Positions 16,944 through 26,083 of a stretch of DNA of 64,000 nucleotides are shown in pieces. Position 1 is the first letter of the stretch. The number at the start of each line of letters is the position of its first letter. The notes below the pieces were generated by a model that was not told where the DNA came from, did no database searches, and saw only the letters and a program-made list of their open reading frames with translations. Source of the stretch: Alcanivorax profundi (lineage in GTDB: Bacteria; Pseudomonadota; Gammaproteobacteria; Pseudomonadales; Alcanivoracaceae); contig NZ_QYYA01000005.1 of assembly GCF_003597125.1 (NCBI RefSeq), forward strand, positions 158,781 through 222,780, read 5' to 3'. The translations under genes and the position numbers were made by a program.

Positions 16944-18419
16944 GTGTCTGCTAGTAAGGAAAACGCATCTTTGAATTTGCTGTCAAAGATGTCTCCGGTC
17001 TGGGTCGTCATCGTGGGCAGCGTGGTGCTGTCTTTTATTGCGCAGAGTTTTGAGCCTGTGCTTGGACGGGATTCTGCATTTTATGTGGATAACGCCCAGG
17101 CCTTTGTGGAAGACGGTGCACAATCATTATTGGATCGATTTAGCTGGCCCTGGTTTTCAGCAATGATCGGGGTGGTGCATCGCTTGTTAGGCCTGTCTTA
17201 TGAGACGAGCGCCTATGTACTGGTGTTTGCGCTGAGCGCTGGCACCTGTGCCTGCCTGGTCCGTACCGTTCAGGAAATTAGCCCCCGTGCCGCTTGGCTG
17301 GGGGTGTTGGTGGTCTTGTCGATCCCCGCGTTCAATGAATATCGGAGTGCCTTGCTGAGAGAGCATGGTTACTGGTTCTTCTCTTCGCTGTGTGTGCTTT
17401 TGATGGCGCGCTACCAACTGGCTAGAGGGCGTTATCAGGTTGCTGGAGCCGTGGTTGCTGTGTTCGCTGCAGGGTTGTTTCGGCTTGAAGCATTGTATCT
17501 CCTTGCTCCGATTGGTGGCTGTGTCGTCTGGATGCATCGGCAGAAATTAAAGGAGAATTCGCTGCCGGTTGTCCTTTCGATTATTGCTCTTCTACTGGCT
17601 GGGGTTGCCTTGTTATGGGCGCTGGATGCCTTGGAAATGTCCAGGGCAGAACGGTATCTGGGTTACATCAATCCGATCCGGTTCTGGCATGCTCTTGACG
17701 GTATTGCGGCAACGCTGGCGGATTCGACGCTGCGCTACTCTTCCCGGGAGCTGGCGCCGTTGATTATTGCATCGGGTTTCCTGGCTGCCATTCTTGTCAA
17801 TGTGCTGAAGTTAATGGGGGTCTATCTGGTGCCGTTTGTATGGGCGTTGCACCGTGAGAGACGGGAAACGATTTTTGGCAGCAATGTCTTTGGGGTTATT
17901 GCTGCATCAGCGTACATTCTTGTTCTTCTCGTTTTCTTTATCCAGAGCCGCTTTACGCTTGACCGTTATACCGCGTTAATCCATATCTTGTTACTGCCTT
18001 CGCTGGTGCTCGCACTGGCACGCTTCAGGACTGCCTACCCTGGCATGACACGCTGGATCTTGTTGGTGGCTGTGTTGATGGGGGTTGGCAATGTCATGTC
18101 CTCATCCCCAAAGCGTACCCATTTCTTTATCGCTGCTGAGTGGGTTAAGGAGCATGGAATTGGGCTGGAGCGAACCTATTTTCATGATGCCCGAATCCCC
18201 TATTACAGTGGGCTGGGGTATCGAGAGGAGGATGTGGACAGTAAGGCTGCATTGACGACGGACATGGACCGCTACGATGTCTTTGTTGTCAGTTTGACGG
18301 CCGCACATCCTTTGGTGAAAACAAAGCTGGCTTCCGGGGAGCTGGTGCTATTGGCCGAGTTTGATAATGGCCATGACCGGCATATGATGATTCTGGCCCG
18401 GCCAGACTGGAATCAGTAA
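16944..18419 (+). CDS. Multi-spanning membrane glycosyltransferase-like protein (GT-C/PMT type)
   Basis: A 491-residue integral membrane protein with about ten predicted hydrophobic helices. After the first helix comes GRDSAFYVDNAQAF, with an acidic residue placed as in the first periplasmic loop of GT-C (PMT/ArnT-like) glycosyltransferases that use lipid-linked sugars. The C-terminal ~100 residues are a soluble domain. I chose the GTG at 16944 because AGGGGAAAGG precedes it; the ATG at 16893 lies inside the previous gene. Context suggests transfer of a sugar or similar group to LPS in the periplasm, but neither donor nor acceptor can be read from the sequence. Its 3' end overlaps the convergent lpxL by 7 bases. 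Confidence 0.65.
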   Translation: MSASKENASLNLLSKMSPVWVVIVGSVVLSFIAQSFEPVLGRDSAFYVDNAQAFVEDGAQSLLDRFSWPWFSAMIGVVHRLLGLSYETSAYVLVFALSAGTCACLVRTVQEISPRAAWLGVLVVLSIPAFNEYRSALLREHGYWFFSSLCVLLMARYQLARGRYQVAGAVVAVFAAGLFRLEALYLLAPIGGCVVWMHRQKLKENSLPVVLSIIALLLAGVALLWALDALEMSRAERYLGYINPIRFWHALDGIAATLADSTLRYSSRELAPLIIASGFLAAILVNVLKLMGVYLVPFVWALHRERRETIFGSNVFGVIAASAYILVLLVFFIQSRFTLDRYTALIHILLLPSLVLALARFRTAYPGMTRWILLVAVLMGVGNVMSSSPKRTHFFIAAEWVKEHGIGLERTYFHDARIPYYSGLGYREEDVDSKAALTTDMDRYDVFVVSLTAAHPLVKTKLASGELVLLAEFDNGHDRHMMILARPDWNQ

Positions 18420-19327
18420 CGCTTTGCCTGCCCAGCAGGTTGATGCTTGAAACGTTTGTGCACCCAAAGATATTGCTCGGGGCACTTTCGGACATAGTAT
18501 TCAATGGTTTGGTTGATTCTGGCGGTATCCTGTTCGTCGTCGCTAGAGGGAAAGTCTTCCAGCGCTGGGCCAAATTCAATCACGTATCGCCCCCCGGGAA
18601 GACGGTAGTGGGCGCAGGGAATAACGGCAGCCTTTCCCATACGCGCGATACGAGAGGTGGCGGTAATGGTTGCGGCAGGGATGCCAAAAAAGGGAACGAA
18701 TACCGCGTGAGCAACGCCGTAGTCCTGATCCGGGGCGTACCAGAGCACTTCTCCATTCTTCAGCAGCCGCACCATCTGGCGAATGTCTGAGCGCTGAACG
18801 GATCCTTTCATGTAATTGCAGCGCCCCTTGTCGATAAGGCGGTCTATCACCGGATTGTCATTGGGGCGATAGACACCATAAAAATCCAGCACATATCCGA
18901 GCAGGCGAGACCCTACATCAAGGCTGTTAAAGTGCATGCCAAGTAGCAGCACTCCCAACCCTTGGGCACGGGCATGCTGGATATGCTCCATGCCTTCAAT
19001 GGTTAGCCGCTTGTCCAGGTCGATACGGTGATTATTGAAGCTTCCGGCCATCTCCAGAATGGCTTCCCCCGTACTTACGACACTGCGCTTGGCCAAGGCC
19101 ACCTGCTGTTCCGCGGTGAGCTCGGGAAAGCACAGTTGGATATTGGTCAGAGCAACATGGCGGCGCTTTTTGACAAGATGCCAGCCAAGATGTCCTACCC
19201 CGCGGCCAATGGCCAACAGTGCATTCCAGGGCAGCTGGCCGACCAGCCAGAACAGCCCGGCGCCTACCCAGCTGGGAATAAGCCGGGGGTCAGACAGTCG
19301 GGTGGGGCGCTGTTTTCGTTTTCCCAT
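18413..19327 (-). CDS. lpxL: Lipid A biosynthesis lauroyl/myristoyl acyltransferase (LpxL/HtrB family)
   Basis: Adds a secondary acyl chain to Kdo-lipid IVA. The 304-residue protein has an N-terminal hydrophobic helix (WVGAGLFWLVGQLPW), the catalytic HX4D motif in LLGMHFNSLDVG near residue 131, YRPNDNPVIDRLI, and APDQDYG near residue 197, all expected in HtrB/LpxL. It is encoded opposite to the core genes and 15 bases downstream of the O-antigen ligase gene, so those two probably form one transcript. LpxL and LpxM cannot be told apart with confidence from motifs alone. Confidence 0.88.
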   Translation of the reverse strand: MGKRKQRPTRLSDPRLIPSWVGAGLFWLVGQLPWNALLAIGRGVGHLGWHLVKKRRHVALTNIQLCFPELTAEQQVALAKRSVVSTGEAILEMAGSFNNHRIDLDKRLTIEGMEHIQHARAQGLGVLLLGMHFNSLDVGSRLLGYVLDFYGVYRPNDNPVIDRLIDKGRCNYMKGSVQRSDIRQMVRLLKNGEVLWYAPDQDYGVAHAVFVPFFGIPAATITATSRIARMGKAAVIPCAHYRLPGGRYVIEFGPALEDFPSSDDEQDTARINQTIEYYVRKCPEQYLWVHKRFKHQPAGQAKRY

Positions 19328-19342
19328 GCATCACTCGGTTGG

Positions 19343-20545
19343 CTAGCGTAAGGCTGGCTGGGCGGAAGGTCGCTCACAAAGGCGGGCGAAAAGGAGTGCC
19401 AGGGGAAGCCACAGGCTTAGCCAGCTGGCATGAAACGGTGCCACCAGATATGACCCTGCGGCGAAGGTCACGCACAACCCGGGGATTGCCGCGATAGTGT
19501 AGGCATTACCACCGCTCCAGAATTCCCGACGCTGGAGGAGACCGATAATTGGGCTGGCCCAGCTGGCAACAAACAGGATCAGTCCGATCAGGCCCAAATT
19601 GTGAACCAGCAGGAGAAAGATATTGCGCGGATGAGCCAGGTTTTCGAGCTTGCCATTATGATGGGCAAGTACGCCGTTGAGATATTCCTGATTCAGTCCC
19701 GTACCGATCAAGGGGTTCAGAAAATATTTACTTAGCGTGACATCCTTGCTGCCTTCAACCATCAGGTAGAGCGCGGCCAGGAGCGGGATAACAACCAGCC
19801 AGGGTCGAGAGCTTCTGGCGCTGATCCAGGCGACTACCAGGAACAGGCTCATCAACCCCAGCGGCAATGAGACAAGGCCGAGAAACAGCATACCGACTGC
19901 AGCACCCACCAGGCGACGTGCACCTTTGCCGTTGACGCCTTCATCAATACCTTGGGCGACCAGGATAAAGGTGGGGGTCACCATGGCCATCAACGCGAGT
20001 GACGGATCCAGCGAGGGCATTCTGAATATCAGGTTGGCCGGTTCACTGAACAACGGACTGTTGAGGGGTTGGGTCGTGTAGTAGCTGATTATCACCATGA
20101 AGGCGATCACCATGGCGCAGAGGGCGCCGTTGGCCATGGCCTGCCGGAAGGTGTTGCGAAAATACATATGTAGCCAGCGGAAGATGCCCACCATCACAAT
20201 AATCTGAACTACCCCGCGTACGGTTCTGGAGGTATTGGGCTCTTCTGCCCAGGCCATACTCAACAGTGCCCAGCCCAGCAGCAGGTAAAGCGGTACCAGT
20301 AATGGGGATACCATCAACCGGTAATCCCCGCTGACAATGGCCCGGGTCAGCAAGGTAAGGGACGGCAGGAAGAACAGCACGTCCAGTACGTTGAGCAGAC
20401 CAATGCGGGAATTGAACAAAAAGGTGCCGCTGAACATGACGGCGAAGGACAGGGTCAACCACCAACGTAACCAGCGACCTTGCATGATGTTGGGGGGTAA
20501 AGGTGGCATAGGGGCCTGTCGCTCCTTGGTAGTGGTTAGCCGCAT
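19343..20545 (-). CDS. O-antigen ligase-family membrane protein (WaaL-like)
   Basis: A 400-residue polytopic membrane protein with about ten helices and the Wzy_C/O-antigen ligase pattern: short hydrophobic helices, the periplasmic segment NPLIGTGLNQEYLNGVLAHH with a conserved Arg/His-rich context (AHPRNIFLLLVHNLGLIG), and a hydrophobic C-terminus. It would join undecaprenyl-linked polymer to lipid A-core on the periplasmic side. WaaL and the related Wzy polymerases share this fold; position in an LPS core cluster favours ligase. Start is uncertain between ATG 20545 (GGGGT upstream) and ATG 20509 (weaker site). It is transcribed away from hldE. Confidence 0.78.
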   Translation of the reverse strand: MRLTTTKERQAPMPPLPPNIMQGRWLRWWLTLSFAVMFSGTFLFNSRIGLLNVLDVLFFLPSLTLLTRAIVSGDYRLMVSPLLVPLYLLLGWALLSMAWAEEPNTSRTVRGVVQIIVMVGIFRWLHMYFRNTFRQAMANGALCAMVIAFMVIISYYTTQPLNSPLFSEPANLIFRMPSLDPSLALMAMVTPTFILVAQGIDEGVNGKGARRLVGAAVGMLFLGLVSLPLGLMSLFLVVAWISARSSRPWLVVIPLLAALYLMVEGSKDVTLSKYFLNPLIGTGLNQEYLNGVLAHHNGKLENLAHPRNIFLLLVHNLGLIGLILFVASWASPIIGLLQRREFWSGGNAYTIAAIPGLCVTFAAGSYLVAPFHASWLSLWLPLALLFARLCERPSAQPALR

Positions 20546-20627
20546 GATACCCCGTGAACCAGGGTGTTGGCATGTTGCGGTGCGCAAGTTTAATGGCTCG
20601 GCTTGCGGGCATCCAGCTCTGTGCCGG

Positions 20628-20657
20628 TTGGGCGCCTGATGTTGTGCCCGCTATGCT
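20628..20657 (+). promoter_or_regulatory. Possible sigma-70 promoter of hldE
   Basis: TTGGGC (20628-20633) and TATGCT (20652-20657) with an 18-base spacer lie about 43 bases before the hldE start. Each box is only a partial match to consensus, so this is a weak prediction supported by position between divergent genes. Confidence 0.3.
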
Positions 20658-20699
20658 ACACTGCGCCGAAATCCGGCTCTGTTGTGTTTTGGAGACCCT

Positions 20700-22133
20700 A
20701 TGCACAATCCGCACATTCCTGCTCTTGCGAAGGCCCGTGTTCTGGTGGCCGGTGACGTCATGCTTGATCGCTATTGGCATGGCCCCACGGGACGGATTTC
20801 GCCGGAAGCGCCCGTACCGGTGGTGCGGGTTACCGAGCTGGAAGACCGCCCGGGCGGGGCGGCGAACGTGGCCTTGAACATGGCCGCGCTGGGCGCGCGT
20901 GCCGAGCTGGTGGGGGTCACTGGGGACGACGAAGCCGCAACCATCCTGGAAGAACGACTGAACGCCGCCGACGTGGGATGCCATTTCCAGAAGGTGGCCG
21001 GGCTGCCGACCATTACCAAGCTGCGGGTGATCAGTCGCCAGCAGCAATTGTTGCGGCTGGATTTCGAAGAAGCGTTTCACGACCAGGACCCCGCGCCCTT
21101 TGCCGAGAAGGTCAAAGCCCAGCTGGCCCATTGTGGCGCACTGGTGTTGTCGGACTATGCCAAGGGTGCCCTGCGTGATTGTCAGGGGCTGATTGCACTT
21201 GCCCGCGAGGCCGGCGTGCCGGTGCTGGTAGACCCGAAGGGGACGGATTTCAGTCGCTACCGCGGGGCCACCCTGCTAACTCCTAATTTGAGCGAGTTTG
21301 AAGCTGTTACCGGGCCGGTGAAAGACGAGCAGGACCTGATCAACAAGGGGCAACAACTGATCCGGGAGTTCGATCTGCAGGCGCTGCTGGTGACCCGCAG
21401 CGAGAAGGGCATGACCCTGCTGCGCGACGGCAAGCCGGAACTGCATTTGCCGGCCCGGGCCCGAGAGGTGTTCGATGTCACCGGCGCCGGTGACACGGTG
21501 ATTTCCGTACTGGCGGCCTCGCTGGCGGCGGGGGCACCCATGGAAGATGCTGTGGCGCTGGCCAATATTGCTGCCGGTATTGTGGTCGGCAAGCTGGGCA
21601 CGGCGGTGGTCTCTGCGCCTGAGTTGCGCCGTGCGGTGCACCAGGAGGGTGGCCTTGGTCGTGGGGTCATGAGTGAAGAGCAACTGTTGATTGCCATTGA
21701 GGATGCGCGTGCCCAGGGGGAGAAGATCGTGTTCACCAATGGCTGCTTCGACATCATCCATGCCGGCCACGTGGGCTATCTGGATTCCGCCCGCCGCCAG
21801 GGCGACCGTCTGGTGCTGGCGGTGAACGGAGATGACTCCATCCGCCGCCTGAAAGGCCCGGGCCGCCCCATCAACCCTCTGGATCGCCGCATGGCCGTCC
21901 TCGCTGCGCTGGAAGCGGTGGACTGGGTGGTCGCCTTCGATACCGATACCCCTGAGCCACTGCTGGAAGCCATCAAGCCGGACGTGCTGGTGAAAGGCGG
22001 CGACTACAGTGTGGAAGAAGTGGTCGGCCATGAGTTTGTGAAGGGCTACGGCGGAGAGGTGAAGGTGCTCGACTTTATTGATGACATCTCGACGACGAAA
22101 ATCGTGGAACGAATCAAGAAAGACAGTGAATAG
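20700..22133 (+). CDS. hldE: Bifunctional heptose-7-phosphate kinase/heptose-1-phosphate adenylyltransferase HldE
   Basis: Makes ADP-heptose, the donor used by WaaC and WaaF in this cluster. The 477-residue protein has an N-terminal PfkB/ribokinase domain ([22 protein letters not shown], and the catalytic [19 protein letters not shown] near residue 262) and a C-terminal cytidylyltransferase-like domain from about residue 340 with [18 protein letters not shown] (HxGH motif) and [13 protein letters not shown] chose ATG 20700 because GGAG sits 5 bases upstream. The TAG stop lies inside the left arm of a composite repeat. Confidence 0.96.
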   Translation: MHNPHIPALAKARVLVAGDVMLDRYWHGPTGRISPEAPVPVVRVTELEDRPGGAANVALNMAALGARAELVGVTGDDEAATILEERLNAADVGCHFQKVAGLPTITKLRVISRQQQLLRLDFEEAFHDQDPAPFAEKVKAQLAHCGALVLSDYAKGALRDCQGLIALAREAGVPVLVDPKGTDFSRYRGATLLTPNLSEFEAVTGPVKDEQDLINKGQQLIREFDLQALLVTRSEKGMTLLRDGKPELHLPARAREVFDVTGAGDTVISVLAASLAAGAPMEDAVALANIAAGIVVGKLGTAVVSAPELRRAVHQEGGLGRGVMSEEQLLIAIEDARAQGEKIVFTNGCFDIIHAGHVGYLDSARRQGDRLVLAVNGDDSIRRLKGPGRPINPLDRRMAVLAALEAVDWVVAFDTDTPEPLLEAIKPDVLVKGGDYSVEEVVGHEFVKGYGGEVKVLDFIDDISTTKIVERIKKDSE

Positions 22134-22288
22134 TTAATAGTGAACAGTTAACAGCGACGCGTGCTCGCGCTCTGCATGTTGAAACGTAAGAGGCCGCGCC
22201 CACCCTTGGGCGCGGCCTCTTACGTTTGAAAAATCAAAAACGGCTGCTCGCGCAGCTGTTAACTGTTCACTATTAACTGTTAACTGCC
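22131..22288. repeat. Composite palindromic element, copy 1 (heptad arms + hairpin)
   Basis: Left arm (TAGTTAATAGTGAACAG...) starts at the hldE stop codon and is built of 7-nt units; the right arm (CTGTTAACTGTTCACTAT...) is its near inverted repeat and contains the TAA stop of the AraC-type gene. Between them is a perfect 20-bp hairpin at 22182-22201/22208-22227 with loop ACCCTT, rich in GGCCGCGCCC. Downstream of the stem on the plus strand is GAAAAATC, on the minus strand CAACATGCAG. It occupies the whole gap between two convergent genes and resembles the copies near 41.13 and 56.10 kb. Confidence 0.9.
22182..22227. terminator. Hairpin, likely bidirectional terminator (element copy 1)
   Basis: AAACGTAAGAGGCCGCGCCC pairs perfectly with its reverse complement across a 6-base loop. 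The stem ends in AAA/TTT on both sides, so either strand reads a GC-rich stem followed by three or more T's. Its place between convergent hldE and the araC-type gene supports a two-way terminator; the T-runs are short, so efficiency is uncertain. Confidence 0.6.
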
Positions 22289-23287
22289 TTTCCTGTGTTT
22301 TGCCGGTGTCACCCCCGTCCACCGTTCAAACGCTCGCACGAATGCTGCGGATTCACTGTAGCCCAGTAGTTCTGCGATGTCGGCGATGCTTCGGTCGGAG
22401 TCGGCCAGATAACGTTTCGCCTTGTCTTCACGGACCTTGTCCATGATGCCCTGGTACGGGTGGCCTTCCTTGCTGAGTTGTCGGCGAAAGCTGCGTTCCG
22501 GGATGCTGAAGGCCTGGGCGACCTGTTCGGCAGTGGGGAAGCGGCGGGCGAACAGGTTCAGATAGGCACCAACCCGGGCCGCCAGGTCATCAGTGGGGGC
22601 TTCGCGGCGGGCGAGCATGGCGTCGCACTGTTCGCGGTACATGTCCTGTGCCATGCGGTTATAACCTGGCAGGCGGATGGCCATGTCCTCGTTGCGGATT
22701 ACTGCCTTGCAGTGGGGCTGGTCATAGCGGATCGGGCAGCCAAAATAGGCCTCGAAGCGGTCGGCACAGCGCGGGCGCGGGTAGGGCATCCACACTTCGA
22801 CGGGTTTCAGGTTCAGGTTAAGTTGGGTCTGTATGTCGTTGACCAGCTTGAAGGTGCCGACCATGTCCCGGTCAATCAGGGTGCGCGACACTTCCGGCGG
22901 CAGCGGGATCGGGTAAAGCTCCAGGGCGGTGGTGTGTTCGCCGGGGATCAGGGCGATTTCGCCGTAGAGGTAGGTCAGGGCCTGATATTGCACCCCGAAC
23001 TGAAACCCCTGAAAGGCGGTTTCGCTGGTCATCAGCAGCATGGCCAGTTGTCCGTAACCGGCAAACCCGAAGCGGCTGCCCATTTCGAACCCCAGCATGG
23101 GGTCGTCGACCTGGGGTAGTAGCTCGGTGAGGATCAGCAGTTCCCGGTCACGGCCGATCTCACTGCTTGGGTCCAACTTGTCCTTATCCAGCCCATGACG
23201 GGCCAGCACCGGGCCACAGTCGATCCCCTTCTCGGTCTCGAGCAGTTCGATGGTGTAGATGAGGGCAAGAATGGAGCGTGCTGACAT
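22280..23287 (-). CDS. AraC-family transcriptional regulator (OruR/ArgR-like N-terminal domain)
   Basis: A 335-residue regulator with an N-terminal arabinose-binding-type domain (Arabinose_bd family, region about 20-205) and a C-terminal AraC helix-turn-helix pair (AEQVAQAFSIPERSFRRQL and SIADIAELLGYSESAAFVRAF, then WTGVTPAKHR). This architecture is common in regulators of catabolic operons for lipids, alcohols and amines. It faces the Baeyer-Villiger-type monooxygenase gene across about 150 bases, so it probably controls it; the inducer is unknown. The stop codon TAA lies in the arm of a repeat element. Confidence 0.9.
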   Translation of the reverse strand: MSARSILALIYTIELLETEKGIDCGPVLARHGLDKDKLDPSSEIGRDRELLILTELLPQVDDPMLGFEMGSRFGFAGYGQLAMLLMTSETAFQGFQFGVQYQALTYLYGEIALIPGEHTTALELYPIPLPPEVSRTLIDRDMVGTFKLVNDIQTQLNLNLKPVEVWMPYPRPRCADRFEAYFGCPIRYDQPHCKAVIRNEDMAIRLPGYNRMAQDMYREQCDAMLARREAPTDDLAARVGAYLNLFARRFPTAEQVAQAFSIPERSFRRQLSKEGHPYQGIMDKVREDKAKRYLADSDRSIADIAELLGYSESAAFVRAFERWTGVTPAKHRKGS

Positions 23288-23364
23288 TGGCCGAAATTAT
23301 CAATTTTTGGTCAGGTTAACACGTATTCACAGGGGGCTGGCAAGGCTAGAGTGCTGCCATCAAA

Positions 23365-23404
23365 GGGAACCGCTGAGCATGCAAGGCGTTATTCAGCGGT
23401 TCCC
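23365..23404. repeat. Short hairpin relic of the GGGA-CC--TGAATAAC repeat family
   Basis: GGGAACCGCTGA (23365-23376) pairs with TCAGCGGTTCCC (23393-23404) around a 16-base loop. Read on the minus strand, 23377-23404 gives GGGAACCGCTGAATAACGCC then TTGCATGC, the same end sequence as the 265-bp element at 35333. It appears to be one full arm plus the tip of the other, left by an internal deletion. It lies in the leader of the monooxygenase gene, 33 bases before its start. Confidence 0.75.
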
Positions 23405-23437
23405 AAGGAGCCCGTGAGCGTCCCGAGGAGAATACCA

Positions 23438-24967
23438 ATGACAAGTCAGGCCCGTATCAACGTTAAAACCCGTCGCGTCAAAGTCGCCATTGTTGGTGGC
23501 GGCTTCGGCGGCCTGTGCATGGCGATCAAGCTGCGTGAGGCCGGCATCGATGATTTTGTGATTCTGGAAAAAGGCGATGGCCTGGGGGGGACCTGGTACC
23601 ACAACAGCTACCCGGGCGCGGCCTGTGATGTGCAGTCGCACATGTATTCCTTCTCGTTTGAAGCGAACCCGGACTGGAGCCATCGCTACAGCGAGCAGCA
23701 GGAGATTCACGATTACATTCAGGGAGTGACCGACAAGCACAACATTCGTCAGTTCACCCGCTTCAATGCCGAGGTGACCGGTGCCCATTTTGATGACCAG
23801 GCCGCCCTGTGGACCCTGAATCTGGCCGACGGCAGCCAGCTGATCTGTCAGCATTGGGTGCTGGCCAGCGGGCCGCTGCATGTGCCGTCCTTCCCCAACT
23901 TCAAGGGCATGGAGAACTTCAAGGGCAAGATCATTCACTCCGCCCAGTGGGATCACGATTACGACATGAGCGGCAAGAAGGTCGTGTCCATCGGTACCGG
24001 TGCCAGTGCGATCCAGTATGTACCCCATGTGGCGCAAGAGGCCGGTCATCTGACGGTGGTGCAACGGACCCCGCCGTGGATCATCCCCCGCGATGAGCGT
24101 GCCTACTCTGGCATGAGCAAGTGGTTGTTCCGTCGGGTGCCAGCCCTGCGCCAGCTGCATCGTTTGCGCCTGTATCTGAGTAATGAAGCCCGGGTAATGC
24201 CGATCTTCAACCCGCGCATTGCGCGGCTGGCCGAGCCCGCTCTGAAGGCCTTTATCCACTATCAGGTGAAAGACAAGGAAACCGCTCGCAAGCTGGTGCC
24301 CAATTACACCCTGGGGTGTAAGCGCATTCTGATCTCCAATGCCTATTACCCGACCTTTAACCGCGATAACGTGGCGTTGGTGACTGAAGGGGTGAAGGAA
24401 ATCCGTGAGCACAGCGTGGTGTTCAGCGATGGTTCCGAGCAGCAGGCGGATTGTCTGGTGCTGGGCACCGGCTTTGTGGTGGACCCGCGGATCTACATGA
24501 AGGATTTCGAGATTACCGGGCTGCCCGGGCGCCGTTTGCAGGACGACTGGAAAGACGCGGCCCAAGCCTATCTCGGCACGACCGTGAGCGGTTACCCGAA
24601 CATGTTCCAGCTGGTGGGGCCGAATACCGGCCTGGGCCACAACTCCATTATCTTCATGATCGAAAGCCAGGTGCGGTACATCATGGATGCCATCGGCAAG
24701 CTGGATGCCCGTGGTGATGCCTGGCTGGATGTGAAGCAGGAAGTGCAGGATCGCTACAACGACAAGCTGCAGGACGAGCTGAAAGGCACCGTATGGCAGA
24801 ACGGCGGTTGCACCAGCTGGTACCAGCAGGCGGATGGCCGCAATACAGCCCTGTGGCCCCATGCAACGTTCCAGTTCATGGCTCGCACCTGGAATGTGAA
24901 CATGAAAGATTACCGTTGGCAGCCGGCGGTTAAAAACTCTGCTGCGGTGGGTGCCGCCAGAGCATAG
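23438..24967 (+). CDS. Baeyer-Villiger-type flavin monooxygenase
   Basis: A 509-residue FAD- and NADPH-dependent monooxygenase. It has a first Rossmann motif VAIVGGGFGGLCMAIKLREAG near the N-terminus, GGTWYHNSYPGAACDVQSH, the BVMO fingerprint FKGKIIHSAQWD near residue 162 (pattern FxGxxxHxxxWD), a second Rossmann motif VVSIGTGASAIQYVP, and a late GTGFVVDP. All cofactor motifs are intact. The ATG at 23438 follows GAGGAG at good spacing. Likely substrates are ketones, possibly from alkane, sterol or alicyclic breakdown in a hydrocarbon degrader; that is inference. It is probably regulated by the divergent AraC-type protein. Confidence 0.9.
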   Translation: MTSQARINVKTRRVKVAIVGGGFGGLCMAIKLREAGIDDFVILEKGDGLGGTWYHNSYPGAACDVQSHMYSFSFEANPDWSHRYSEQQEIHDYIQGVTDKHNIRQFTRFNAEVTGAHFDDQAALWTLNLADGSQLICQHWVLASGPLHVPSFPNFKGMENFKGKIIHSAQWDHDYDMSGKKVVSIGTGASAIQYVPHVAQEAGHLTVVQRTPPWIIPRDERAYSGMSKWLFRRVPALRQLHRLRLYLSNEARVMPIFNPRIARLAEPALKAFIHYQVKDKETARKLVPNYTLGCKRILISNAYYPTFNRDNVALVTEGVKEIREHSVVFSDGSEQQADCLVLGTGFVVDPRIYMKDFEITGLPGRRLQDDWKDAAQAYLGTTVSGYPNMFQLVGPNTGLGHNSIIFMIESQVRYIMDAIGKLDARGDAWLDVKQEVQDRYNDKLQDELKGTVWQNGGCTSWYQQADGRNTALWPHATFQFMARTWNVNMKDYRWQPAVKNSAAVGAARA

Positions 24968-25042
24968 TGGCCGGTTCGCCTTGTGAACCGGGCTCCAACG
25001 GTGGTTTTCGTACTGCTGGAGCCTGGCTTGCAAGGCCCGGAT

Positions 25043-25867
25043 TTACGGGTTGCAGGACACTGGCGAGCTTTGTTGATAAAGCCGAAGCGCGGCGTCCATC
25101 TTTTCTCCCAGCATTTCAATGCGCGATTCGTGATTGGGGTGAGTAGACAGAAACTCCAGCGGTTGTGCGCCGCTGGCGGCGGCCATGTTGCGCCATAGCT
25201 GGGTGCTGTGTCGGGGATCAAAACCGGCGCTTGCCATTAACTCCAGTCCCATCACATCGGCTTCTTCCTCGTGAGCGCGGCTGAACGGCAGGGCAATGCC
25301 CAGCCAGGCGCCGACGCCCAATGCCTGCAGGATATTCTCGGTATCCGCGTCCCCTTCACTGAACAGCCCGATCAGAAACAAGACAGCCTTGATACCCAGT
25401 TCCTGGGTCAGGCGCTCGTTGCCGTGGCGTGCCAGAACATGGGCAATCTCATGGCCGATCACGGCGGCCAATTGCGCATCGTTATTGGCGACCTGAAGCA
25501 GCCCTTCATTGACGCCGATCTTGCCGCCAGGCAATGCGAAGGCGTTAGGGGTGGCATCGGCAAAGACCACGATCTCCCAGCTGTCTGGCAACGGCGAGCC
25601 CGGAAACCGTGCCGGGATGCGGCTTATCAGATGCTCAGCGACACACTGAACCTGGCTGTTGGCGTTGTCATCCTGACTGGCAGGCAGTTGCTGCTGCATT
25701 TGCACGAAGGCTTGCCGGCCAAAGTCGGCCATCAGGGTGTCCGGTACCAGAGCCAGTTGTTCACGGCCGGTGGGGGTGTTGTCGCAGCCGGATAAAGCCA
25801 GAAGCGAGAGTAGTAGAAGCCAGGGTCGTTGCACGGCGCATTGCCAGGTTGTGGGTCGAACATTCAC
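25043..25867 (-). CDS. M48-family metalloprotease lipoprotein
   Basis: A periplasmic zinc protease of the BepA/LoiP/YggG class that takes part in outer-membrane quality control. The product (about 274 residues) has a lipoprotein signal (WLLLLSLLALSGC, Cys predicted to be lipidated), the zinc motif GHEIAHVLARHG near the middle, and the third-ligand segment HEEEADVMGLELM. There is no TPR extension, so it is closer to LoiP than to BepA. Start is uncertain: GTG 25867 and GTG 25834 both give sensible signal peptides, and neither has a clear Shine-Dalgarno sequence. Longer in-frame starts run into the tRNA-Phe gene and are unlikely. A terminator separates it from the tRNA. Confidence 0.85.
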   Translation of the reverse strand: MNVRPTTWQCAVQRPWLLLLSLLALSGCDNTPTGREQLALVPDTLMADFGRQAFVQMQQQLPASQDDNANSQVQCVAEHLISRIPARFPGSPLPDSWEIVVFADATPNAFALPGGKIGVNEGLLQVANNDAQLAAVIGHEIAHVLARHGNERLTQELGIKAVLFLIGLFSEGDADTENILQALGVGAWLGIALPFSRAHEEEADVMGLELMASAGFDPRHSTQLWRNMAAASGAQPLEFLSTHPNHESRIEMLGEKMDAALRLYQQSSPVSCNP

Positions 25868-25921
25868 GGTAACGTAGCGCGACAGGCTTGGGTAGCCGGT
25901 GGTGGTGGGGAACGGAAACGA

Positions 25922-25948
25922 AAAAGGCCTCGCGAAGCGAGGCCTTTT
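25922..25948 (-). terminator. Terminator after tRNA-Phe
   Basis: AAAAGGCCTCGC (25922-25933) pairs with GCGAGGCCTTTT (25937-25948) across a three-base loop. On the minus strand the stem ends in TTTTTCG. It begins 7 bases after the tRNA-Phe 3' end and fits intrinsic termination of the tRNA (and possibly yggX) transcript. Confidence 0.85.
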
Positions 25949-25954
25949 CGAAGA

Positions 25955-26030
25955 TGGTGCCCGGAGGCGGAATCGAACCACCGACACGGGGATTTTCAAT
26001 CCCCTGCTCTACCGACTGAGCTATCCGGGC
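25955..26030 (-). tRNA. tRNA-Phe (GAA anticodon)
   Basis: A 76-base cloverleaf read on the minus strand: acceptor GCCCGGA paired with TCCGGGC, D-arm AGCTCAGTCGGTAGAGC, anticodon stem-loop GGGGA-TTGAAAA-TCCCC with anticodon GAA, T-arm GGTGG-TTCGATT-CCGCC, and an encoded CCA end. It closely matches the Escherichia coli tRNA-Phe. It lies downstream of yggX, the same order as in Pseudomonas. Confidence 0.98.
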
Positions 26031-26083
26031 AATCAGGGCGCGTATTAAAGCCGCTGGAGACGGGTGCGTCAAGCCATGCGGGT

